The position numbers and the translations under genes were made by a program. Of a stretch of 6,426 nucleotides of DNA, positions 1 to 5,204 are shown piece after piece. Each line of letters opens with the position of its first letter. Positions within the stretch are counted from its first letter, which is position 1. This DNA comes from Methanobacteriaceae archaeon (GTDB lineage: Archaea > Methanobacteriota > Methanobacteria > Methanobacteriales > Methanobacteriaceae), in NCBI GenBank assembly GCA_900769095.1, contig CAAGFH010000147.1, positions 1 to 6,426 on the forward strand, in the 5' to 3' direction. Below the pieces are notes generated by a model that was not told where the DNA came from, did not search any database, and saw nothing but the letters and a program-made list of their open reading frames with translations.

Positions 1-1
1 A

Positions 2-889
2 AAATTAAAAGAAGAAAAAAATGCAATAATCCTTGCACACAATTACCAACCAAAAGAAGTTCAAGAAATAGCTGATTTTCTTGGAGATTCATTAGAATTA
101 TGTATTAAAGCTTCTGAAATCGATGATAAAGACATGGTAATTTTCTGTGGTGTAGATTTCATGGCAGAAACCGCATTTATCTTAAATCCTGATAAAAAAA
201 TTATTATCCCAACTCTTGAAGCAGAATGTCCAATGGCACATATGTTACCAGAAGATGTACTCTTAAAAGCAAAAGAAGAACACCCTGATGCTGGAGTTAT
301 TCTTTATGTAAACAGTATTGCAGAATCTAAACAACATGCAGATACTTTATGTACCTCAGCTAATGCAGTTAAAGTTGCACAAAGCTTACCTCACGATAAA
401 ATATTATTTGGTCCTGATAAAAACTTAGGAACACACGTGGCTGATAAAATCGATAAAGAAATCATCCCAGTACCTAAAGATGGACACTGTTATGTACACA
501 GATTATTCCACATTGAAGATGTTGAACTTAAAAGAGAACAATATCCTAATGCAGAGATAATCTGCCACCCAGAATGTGATATTAAAGTTCAAAAAGCATG
601 TGACAAAGTAATGTCAACTGGTGGAATGTTAAAATACATTGCAGAAAGTGACAAAGAAGAATTTGTAATCGGAACTGAAATTGACATGATTACAAGAATC
701 AATTCCGAAGTTCCAGGTAAAAAATTATACCCATTACTTGAAGGAGCAATCTGTGAAACAATGAAACTTCACACACTTGAAAAAATAAGAGATTCACTTG
801 TGAATGAAGCTCCACAAGTTACATTACCTGAGGATGTTGCTGAAAAATCCAGAAAAGCTGTACAGCACATGCTCGATGTATCAAAATAA
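2..889 (+). CDS. nadA: Quinolinate synthase NadA, 5' end outside window
   Basis: NadA condenses iminoaspartate with dihydroxyacetone phosphate to give quinolinate, the precursor of NAD; it is a cytosolic [4Fe-4S] enzyme. The reading frame is open from base 2, so the ATG at 134 is internal. The visible fragment is 295 residues; family members are about 300-310, so only some ten residues are missing. Numbering from base 2, HNYQ lies at about 14-17 and GDSLEL soon after, followed by GVDFMAETA, GPDKNLG, GHCYVH, HPEC and STGGM. The three expected cluster cysteines are all present: C76 (ECPMA), C192 (HPEC) and C251 (AICETMK). GHCYVH is the form I associate with archaeal NadA. No other NAD gene is visible; any nadB/nadX or nadC partner would lie to the left. 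A strong terminator follows the stop. Family assignment is very secure. Confidence 0.97.
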   Translation, partial: KLKEEKNAIILAHNYQPKEVQEIADFLGDSLELCIKASEIDDKDMVIFCGVDFMAETAFILNPDKKIIIPTLEAECPMAHMLPEDVLLKAKEEHPDAGVILYVNSIAESKQHADTLCTSANAVKVAQSLPHDKILFGPDKNLGTHVADKIDKEIIPVPKDGHCYVHRLFHIEDVELKREQYPNAEIICHPECDIKVQKACDKVMSTGGMLKYIAESDKEEFVIGTEIDMITRINSEVPGKKLYPLLEGAICETMKLHTLEKIRDSLVNEAPQVTLPEDVAEKSRKAVQHMLDVSK

Positions 890-926
890 ATAAAAGCTAT
901 AAATTAGCTTTTATATTACTTTTTTT
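890..926. terminator. Hairpin and T-run between convergent genes
   Basis: A perfect 10-bp stem (890-899 with 905-914, arms ATAAAAGCTA and TAGCTTTTAT) has a 5-base loop and is followed by seven Ts at 920-926. It begins directly after the nadA stop. The T-run overlaps the stop codon of the minus-strand small gene. Read on the minus strand, the same hairpin is followed by a T-rich tract, so it could terminate both converging transcripts. Archaeal termination depends mainly on the T-run, so the stem may be secondary. Confidence 0.75.
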
Positions 927-1212
927 AATAACAGCATTTAGCATCATCTAAAAAACTTGATATAAACATTCCCATTTCTATTTCTTCACGGGCAATGAAA
1001 TCATCTAAACGTATTTTTGCAACATCACTTTGAAATGGATACAATCTATCTTCAAAATACATTTTAATAATCAAATCACCATCAACAATTGATGTTTCTT
1101 CATCTAATTTTTCCATAAGATAGTTCATTTGAGAATCTAAGAGTCCTGAGACAGTATATTCCACAAACTTGGAGTTACCATCATCACCATAATCAGAGAT
1201 ATTAACTATCAT
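925..1212 (-). CDS. Small acidic protein of unknown function
   Basis: I do not recognise this 95-residue protein. It is rich in Asp and Glu, has no membrane segment or signal peptide, and ends in Cys-Cys-Tyr. The pattern is a short beta-like start, a helix around SQMNYLMEKL, a beta-rich middle (DLIIKMYF) and an acidic C-terminal helix, which suggests a small single-domain cytosolic protein. I chose the ATG at 1212 because a GGTGG, similar to the GGTGAT part of the archaeal Shine-Dalgarno sequence, lies 5 bases upstream. A GTG at 1221 would add three residues. The start overlaps the stop of the upstream MetX-like gene by 11 bases, so the two are almost certainly co-transcribed and probably translationally coupled. 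A partner or accessory role with the hydrolase is possible but rests on context only. Confidence 0.72.
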   Translation of the reverse strand: MIVNISDYGDDGNSKFVEYTVSGLLDSQMNYLMEKLDEETSIVDGDLIIKMYFEDRLYPFQSDVAKIRLDDFIAREEIEMGMFISSFLDDAKCCY

Positions 1213-2197
1213 CAAAACCACCCATAAATTCTTTTAATTGTTCTGATAATGTATCAAGTTCATTAAAGCATAAATGTCCTAGTTTAGAATCCATAATAAT
1301 TAGCTGAGAATCTTCAATCATTTCTGACATTGGAATAGCATCAAGTTCTGGTGGGAAATGTGGATCTTGATGACATGCGATAATTAATGTTTTAGATTTG
1401 ATTTTATCCAAATCATCTTCCACATCAAAATACATACAGGCTTCATTGCAGTATTTCAAATCAAAAATGTCAGTTTCAATACTTTCATTTCCAAAATTCT
1501 CAAATTCTTCACTTAACTCTACTTTGGACATGTCTCTTAAAGCTTCTTTTGATAATCCAAAGTTAAATTCAGCAAGACATGCAATTCTTAATGTCCTAAT
1601 TAAAGAATATGAAAGTTCTCCACGATTGTAATCTGGGTCAGATTCTATGATTTCATTTACGAATTTTGAGAGAATAAAATCATGCCCTGCAACTTTGTAG
1701 CTACTAACACCACATATGATAAAATCAGCATAGTCAGGGAAGTTAATAGCTGAAGTTAATGATACAAATCCTCCCATTGAGTTTCCAATCATCCCTAAGA
1801 CATGTTCAATGTTGAATTTTTCAGATAAAAACTTCTTTTGAAAGTTTACAACATCATTTATTGAATATTTTGGAAATTTATTTTTTAAATCAGTAGTTGA
1901 AGGTGAACAGGACCCTGGAGAACCTAATGCTGAAATACAAATGAAAAAATACTTATTTTCATCAAATGCATCGTTTTTGCCTAGAAATGGTGCAAGTTTT
2001 TTAACTGATGCATAATTACCTAATGATCCATGACAATAAACAATTGCATTTTTAATAGCTCCATTATCATCATATATAGGAGTTCCAAATGTCATATATT
2101 CAACATCAACATTATTCAATACTTTACCGTTTTCAAATTCAAAGGAATCTAAAGTAAAATATTCATTTTTTGAAATAAAGTAATCTTCATCGTAAAT
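1202..2197 (-). CDS. MetX-like alpha/beta hydrolase, probable non-AUG start
   Basis: This is an alpha/beta-hydrolase of the homoserine O-acetyltransferase (MetX) type, probably a cytosolic acyltransferase or esterase of unknown substrate. Counting from the TTG at 2119, it has an oxyanion-loop motif CHGSLGN (29-35), the nucleophile elbow GNSMGG with Ser114, a probable Asp252 (HQDPHFPP) and His282 (GHLCF), the expected triad order and spacing. SALGSPGSCSPST sits where MetX has its LGG-GSTGPSS segment but is divergent, so homoserine acetylation is not assured. The first ATG/GTG/TTG start is TTG 2119, giving 305 residues, without a good ribosome binding site. The frame stays open to a TGA at 2213-2215. 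The added residues (EYFTLDSFEFENGKVL) look like the first strands of MetX. A perfect GGAGG at 2205-2209 is 7 bases from ATT 2197 and 4 from ATA 2200. I therefore place the start at ATT 2197 (331 residues), with moderate certainty. It is the first gene of a two-gene unit. Confidence 0.8.
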   Translation of the reverse strand: MYDEDYFISKNEYFTLDSFEFENGKVLNNVDVEYMTFGTPIYDDNGAIKNAIVYCHGSLGNYASVKKLAPFLGKNDAFDENKYFFICISALGSPGSCSPSTTDLKNKFPKYSINDVVNFQKKFLSEKFNIEHVLGMIGNSMGGFVSLTSAINFPDYADFIICGVSSYKVAGHDFILSKFVNEIIESDPDYNRGELSYSLIRTLRIACLAEFNFGLSKEALRDMSKVELSEEFENFGNESIETDIFDLKYCNEACMYFDVEDDLDKIKSKTLIIACHQDPHFPPELDAIPMSEMIEDSQLIIMDSKLGHLCFNELDTLSEQLKEFMGGFDDS

Positions 2198-2204
2198 TAT
2201 AATT

Positions 2205-2209
2205 CCTCC
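2205..2209 (-). promoter_or_regulatory. Shine-Dalgarno GGAGG of the MetX-like gene
   Basis: Read on the minus strand, GGAGG is followed by AATTATAATTTACGATG. The only nearby ATG is in another frame, 14 bases away, and reaches a stop after 13 codons. The MetX frame offers ATT, ATA and ATT at spacings of 1, 4 and 7 bases. This site is the main reason for extending the gene upstream of TTG 2119. Confidence 0.7.
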
Positions 2210-2212
2210 GCT

Positions 2213-2278
2213 TCAACTTAAACTAAATAATTGTTTAAAAAACAAATTATTTAAATTAAACTAAACAATGTTATTGTG
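2213..2278. promoter_or_regulatory. Divergent promoter region with direct and inverted repeats
   Basis: This short AT-rich region separates the MetX-like gene from nucS. It holds an imperfect inverted repeat: 2225-2236 (AAATAATTGTTT) against 2240-2252 (AAACAAATTATTT), which pair fully except for one extra base. It also holds a direct repeat: TTAAACTAAATAATTG at 2218-2233 and TTAAACTAAACAATG at 2256-2270, 38 bases apart. TTATTTAAAT at 2247-2256 is a plausible nucS TATA box, about 27 bases upstream of its ATG. A T/A-rich box near 2236-2243 could serve the minus-strand gene. The repeats may be regulator sites or chance in a very AT-rich sequence. Confidence 0.5.
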
Positions 2279-3061
2279 ATGAAATATAAAATTTTAGAAA
2301 AACCTAGTTGCAAAGATGGATATGATTTAGTTCAGGAAGCTTTACGTAAAAAAGCAACAATAACAATCTTTGCTTGCTGTAAAGTGAGTTATGAAGGAAG
2401 AGCTTTAAGTGAACTCAACTGGGGAGAACGTATAATCCTAATTAAACCAGATGGAGCATTCTTAATCCACCAGGAAAAGAAAGTTGAACCTGTAAACTGG
2501 CAACCACCAAAATCAAGAACAAGAAGTTACATTAAAAATGATAATTTATTTTTAGAAAGTCACAGAAGAACTCCAAAAGAGCTATTGACTGTGGAAGTTA
2601 GAAAAATCCAATTTATCACTTATGCAAATATTGAAGATTATGAAGAGCTTGAACAGGCAGGATATGAAAAAGACATGAGTGATATGATAATGGAAAAACC
2701 ACATCTTGTTGAAGAAGGTTTTAGCCCAACTACTCGTGAGTACAGTGTAGAACACGGATTTATTGATATTTTAGGAAAAGACAAGGACAATAACTTAATG
2801 GTTCTTGAATTAAAAGCTCGTAAAGCAGGAGTTACTGCTGTAAAACAGCTTAGAAGATATCTCCAGGATTTAGAAAATACTGAAAATGATTATCTAAAAG
2901 AGTGTAAAGCTCAAAAAAAGCAAATTAGAGGACTTCTTGTAGCACCATCAATTATGGATGATGCATTAGAACTACTTGAGGAAGAAGGCATAGAATTTGT
3001 ATCTATTGAACCCCCTCGTGAGTTAAAAAGAGATAAAAAAGTAACCTTGGATGCATTTTAG
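2279..3061 (+). CDS. nucS: Endonuclease NucS (EndoMS), mismatch/branched-DNA specific
   Basis: NucS/EndoMS is a dimeric RecB-like nuclease that cuts both strands at mismatches or acts on branched DNA ends, working with PCNA; it provides MutS/MutL-independent mismatch repair in many archaea. From the ATG at 2279 the protein is 260 residues, normal for the family. The N-terminal DNA-binding domain carries the signature ITIFACC followed by VSYEGRA-SEL and IIKPDGAFLIHQ. The C-terminal nuclease domain has G160, D163 (GFIDIL), E177 and K179 (LELKARKAG) and Q190 with the RRY that follows, the expected D-ExK-Q active-site set. The extreme C-terminus, VTLDAF (255-260), resembles a minimal PCNA-binding motif. 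A GTG one codon upstream (2276) is an alternative start. No Shine-Dalgarno is visible and a TATA-like box lies about 27 bases upstream, so the message may be leaderless. It overlaps the convergent downstream gene by 4 bases. Confidence 0.96.
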   Translation: MKYKILEKPSCKDGYDLVQEALRKKATITIFACCKVSYEGRALSELNWGERIILIKPDGAFLIHQEKKVEPVNWQPPKSRTRSYIKNDNLFLESHRRTPKELLTVEVRKIQFITYANIEDYEELEQAGYEKDMSDMIMEKPHLVEEGFSPTTREYSVEHGFIDILGKDKDNNLMVLELKARKAGVTAVKQLRRYLQDLENTENDYLKECKAQKKQIRGLLVAPSIMDDALELLEEEGIEFVSIEPPRELKRDKKVTLDAF

Positions 3062-3537
3062 TCCAATGCTTTTTCAATTTTTTTCAATTCGTTGTTATAA
3101 TAATTTATTGTATACAAATTAGCAGGAACAGATTTAGTCACATGACAATCTTTTTCTAATTTGTAAATAAGATAATCTTCACCATCCAAAGGAATAGATC
3201 CATCATCATCCAATAATTCCAAATTGTCAAGTTCTTCTAAAATATTTTGATATTCTTTTTCTTCAAGAGCAATTAAATCATTCAATTCCATTGCTTTAGC
3301 CTTAGGATTTAACTGAGAAGCAATAGCTACAAATCCATTAACCATTTCACCAGACAATTCGAATCTAGCAGCTCTGATTTCAACCATAGAAAGTTTCACA
3401 TGACGTAATGTATTTTTAGTAACTGGAATTTCACTGGATAAACCAATCTGATTGATTTCATAATCGTTTTTCCATTCTCCAATTTTATAAATAGCATAAT
3501 TTATGTCATCAATATTAATCATTTCTTCATTAACCAT
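3058..3537 (-). CDS. Acidic 159-residue protein of unknown function
   Basis: I do not recognise this protein. It has no membrane segment, signal peptide or cysteine cluster (a single Cys, near residue 131). It appears alpha-helical in the middle (about 48-105) with a strongly acidic loop at about 101-121 (EELDNLELLDDDGS and PLDGED), then a shorter C-terminal part rich in Tyr and Asn that ends in a Lys-rich helix. Likely soluble and cytosolic. The ATG at 3537 is the most upstream start; a second ATG at codon 6 has no better signal. GTGAT, a partial Shine-Dalgarno match, lies 3 bases upstream, rather close. A TATA-like box about 28 bases upstream suggests a short or absent leader. It is a single-gene unit, convergent with nucS (stop codons share bases) and divergent from the zinc-ribbon membrane protein. 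The convergent overlap does not imply a shared function. Confidence 0.75.
   Translation of the reverse strand: MVNEEMINIDDINYAIYKIGEWKNDYEINQIGLSSEIPVTKNTLRHVKLSMVEIRAARFELSGEMVNGFVAIASQLNPKAKAMELNDLIALEEKEYQNILEELDNLELLDDDGSIPLDGEDYLIYKLEKDCHVTKSVPANLYTINYYNNELKKIEKALD
3070..3084 (+). terminator. T-rich tract after nucS
   Basis: Two T-runs (five Ts at 3070-3074 and seven at 3078-3084) begin about 9 bases after the nucS stop, with no stem. Archaeal RNA polymerase can terminate on such tracts alone. They lie within the 3' end of the opposite-strand gene, where they encode Lys-rich codons, so this is a weak call. Confidence 0.35.
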
Positions 3538-3560
3538 TCTATCACAATCATAAATATCTT

Positions 3561-3588
3561 TTTATAATAATAAATAGATTATTATAAA
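3561..3588. promoter_or_regulatory. Perfect 11-bp inverted repeat with back-to-back TATA boxes
   Basis: TTTATAATAAT (3561-3571) and ATTATTATAAA (3578-3588) are exact inverted copies separated by 6 bases, between two divergent genes. Each arm, read towards its own gene, gives ATTATTATAAA, a good archaeal TATA box. The left arm is about 28 bases from the minus-strand ATG (3537), fitting a leaderless or very short leader. The right arm is about 45 bases from the plus-strand GTG (3630), fitting a 15-20 base leader that includes GGAGGT. The symmetry gives both genes the same core promoter. Confidence 0.55.
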
Positions 3589-3617
3589 TAGTGTTAATAA
3601 TAAAAGTAACTATCAAT

Positions 3618-3623
3618 GGAGGT
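3618..3623 (+). promoter_or_regulatory. Shine-Dalgarno GGAGGT for the GTG start at 3630
   Basis: A full GGAGGT lies 6 bases before GTG 3630 and fixes that GTG as the start. The nearby ATG at 3638 is in another frame. Confidence 0.85.
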
Positions 3624-3629
3624 TAAACT

Positions 3630-4334
3630 GTGAAAAAATGTCCTGAATGTGGAAATCCAAGTTATGATGGAGCTCCAGTTTGTGGAAATTGTGGATATAA
3701 ATTCCCTAAATCAAAAAGCATTGTGCCTAAGGGAGAAGATATATTCAAAAAGGAACCTAAGAAAGAACCTAAAAAAGAAAAACCTTCCGATGAAGAAAGT
3801 ATTCTTGAAATTGTAAAAGAAAAGAAACTTATTATTGGAGCAATATTAATTATAACTTTAATTGTTGTTTGTGGAATCTTTTTAACTGGGTCAAGTAATA
3901 CTTCATCAACAGTTACAAGTAGTGCTACTCAAACATATGAATCAGATTCATTCTCATTCACATATCCTGCTACTTGGCAAAAAATAAACGCAACTGATGA
4001 AGAACACCCTGATGCTGTATTTTTCAAATCAGGTAATGTAACTATTGAATATTATAATGTCACAACTAGTGCATCATCCCTAAAAGAAATAAATCAAAAC
4101 AGAATTACACATGGTCAAGGTGTAGGTGCGTCTGTAACTCTTCTTGAGACAATAACCATAGATGAGAGAAATGCATCAAACATCATCTTTGAAAATGCTG
4201 ATGGTGACTACACAAGATATGTTTCAATGTTTAGTGATGGTAAATTATATGTATTCAGAGTTATTGGAGATTCTGTTAATTCCATTACATCTGATGACAT
4301 TAATGGAGCTATAAATTCCTCAAAAATCCTTTAA
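3630..4334 (+). CDS. Zinc-ribbon membrane protein with external PsbP-like domain
   Basis: A 234-residue membrane protein of unknown role. Residues 4-22 form a zinc ribbon with Cys4, Cys7, Cys18 and Cys21 (CPECG and CGNCG). Next comes a charged Lys/Glu/Pro linker (about 36-55, with KKEP repeats), one hydrophobic helix (about 67-86, LIIGAILIITLIVVCGIFL), a Ser/Thr-rich spacer (88-102), and a C-terminal domain opening with SDSFSFTYPATWQKI. That opening is characteristic of PsbP/Mog1-fold domains in small surface proteins. The positive charges before the helix place the zinc ribbon in the cytosol and the PsbP-like domain outside. The external part has several N-x-S/T sequons (for example N136, N143, N181), possible archaeal N-glycosylation sites. 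GTG start behind a strong GGAGGT. It is a single-gene unit with its own hairpin terminator. Domain assignments are by eye; no function can be named. Confidence 0.85.
   Translation: MKKCPECGNPSYDGAPVCGNCGYKFPKSKSIVPKGEDIFKKEPKKEPKKEKPSDEESILEIVKEKKLIIGAILIITLIVVCGIFLTGSSNTSSTVTSSATQTYESDSFSFTYPATWQKINATDEEHPDAVFFKSGNVTIEYYNVTTSASSLKEINQNRITHGQGVGASVTLLETITIDERNASNIIFENADGDYTRYVSMFSDGKLYVFRVIGDSVNSITSDDINGAINSSKIL
3747..3785 (+). repeat. 12-base tandem repeat encoding KKEP units
   Basis: Codons 40-52 of the zinc-ribbon protein encode KKEP, KKEP, KKEKP. The DNA shows two 12-base units ending in GAACCT and a third degenerate, longer unit. This is a low-complexity spacer between the zinc ribbon and the membrane helix; copy number could vary between strains. 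Confidence 0.6.
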
Positions 4335-4358
4335 GTATGATTTTATCATACTTTTTTT
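4334..4358 (+). terminator. Hairpin and T-run terminator after the zinc-ribbon gene
   Basis: A perfect 8-bp stem (AGTATGAT at 4334-4341 with ATCATACT at 4345-4352) has a 3-base loop and is followed by seven Ts (4352-4358). The stem starts on the last base of the stop codon. It separates the zinc-ribbon gene from the amidohydrolase gene, which starts only 18 bases after the T-run. Confidence 0.8.
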
Positions 4359-4376
4359 CTATTTTTAAGTGTTAAA

Positions 4377-5204
4377 ATGACAAGAATTAAACTTGCTTTA
4401 TGTCAAATGAATGTAGTTGACAATAAAGAGGAAAACATCAAAACTGCAAGTTTGATGATTGAAAAAAGTGTATCAAAAAATGCTGATTTTATAATACTAC
4501 CCGAAATGTTTAATTGTCCGTATTCTAATGAGAAATTTATTGAATATGGTGAAGAAGAACAAACTAGCAATACACTTTATGAAATTTCTAATTTGGCTAA
4601 GAAAAATCAGGTTTATATTCTTGCAGGATCAATTCCTGAAATTGATAATGATAAATTGTATAATACCAGTTATCTTTTTGACAAACAGGGAAATATCATA
4701 GCAAAACATCGCAAAATGCATCTTTTTGACATTGATATTTCTGGAAAAATAACATTCAAAGAATCAGACGTGTTAAGTGCAGGCGATGATTTTACAATAG
4801 CTGATACTGAATTTGGAAAAGTAGGTATTGGAATATGTTATGATATTCGTTTTTCGGAATATGCTCGTATTTTAGCTAAAAATGAAGCAGATATATTGAT
4901 TTATCCAGGTGCTTTTAATATGACAACAGGCCCTGCACACTGGGAATTACTATTTCGTATGAGAGCTCTTGACAATCAGGTTTTTTGTGTTGGTGTTGCA
5001 CCTGCACTTAACAAAGATGCAAGCTATCACAGCTACGGCCATTCAATCATTACAAATCCTTGGGGAGACATAATAGCTCAAGGCGATGAAAAAGAGAGTT
5101 TAATCATTTCAGAAATTGATTTAGATGAAATAAAAAAAATAAGAGACGAGTTACCTCTTTTAAAAAACAAAAGAGATAATCTCTACGAAGTTATTGAAAA
5201 ATAA
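4377..5204 (+). CDS. Nitrilase-family hydrolase, NIT2/omega-amidase-like
   Basis: A 275-residue carbon-nitrogen hydrolase. Omega-amidases (NIT2) hydrolyse 2-oxoglutaramate to 2-oxoglutarate and ammonia, and also succinamate, removing the dead-end keto acid left by glutamine transamination. The catalytic triad is clear: Glu43 (LPEMF), Lys113 (HRKMH) and Cys154 (GICYDIRF), nearly the same positions as E43, K112 and C153 of human NIT2. LFDIDISGKITF, the Glu129-containing FKES, YPGAFN, TTGPAHWELL and NPWGD all resemble NIT2 specifically, more than NIT1 or bacterial nitrilases. Length is full. Cytosolic, no signal peptide. No Shine-Dalgarno precedes the ATG, and the 42-base upstream gap is mostly the previous gene's terminator, so the promoter is unclear. 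Its stop directly abuts that of the convergent HEAT-repeat gene. No glutamine transaminase is visible nearby. The family is certain; the exact substrate is inferred. Confidence 0.93.
   Translation: MTRIKLALCQMNVVDNKEENIKTASLMIEKSVSKNADFIILPEMFNCPYSNEKFIEYGEEEQTSNTLYEISNLAKKNQVYILAGSIPEIDNDKLYNTSYLFDKQGNIIAKHRKMHLFDIDISGKITFKESDVLSAGDDFTIADTEFGKVGIGICYDIRFSEYARILAKNEADILIYPGAFNMTTGPAHWELLFRMRALDNQVFCVGVAPALNKDASYHSYGHSIITNPWGDIIAQGDEKESLIISEIDLDEIKKIRDELPLLKNKRDNLYEVIEK

Noticed and set aside
134..889. NadA starting at ATG 134
   Set aside because: The frame is open back to base 2 and the upstream part encodes the conserved NadA N-terminal motifs HNYQ and GDSLEL, so 134 is internal.
1398..1631. 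A 77-codon plus-strand open frame
   Set aside because: It lies wholly antisense to the MetX-like gene, has no ribosome binding site, and its Ser-rich translation is what AT-rich antisense reading produces.
2153..2191. A 13-codon minus-strand frame (ATG at 2191) downstream of the GGAGG, as a leader peptide
   Set aside because: The ATG is 14 bases from the GGAGG, too far, and the peptide shows no repeated codons or other leader-peptide features. The GGAGG fits the in-frame ATT/ATA better.
2276..3061. nucS lying in an operon or defence island with its neighbours
   Set aside because: Its neighbours are divergent or convergent, it has its own promoter region, and no defence, restriction or mobile-element gene is present.
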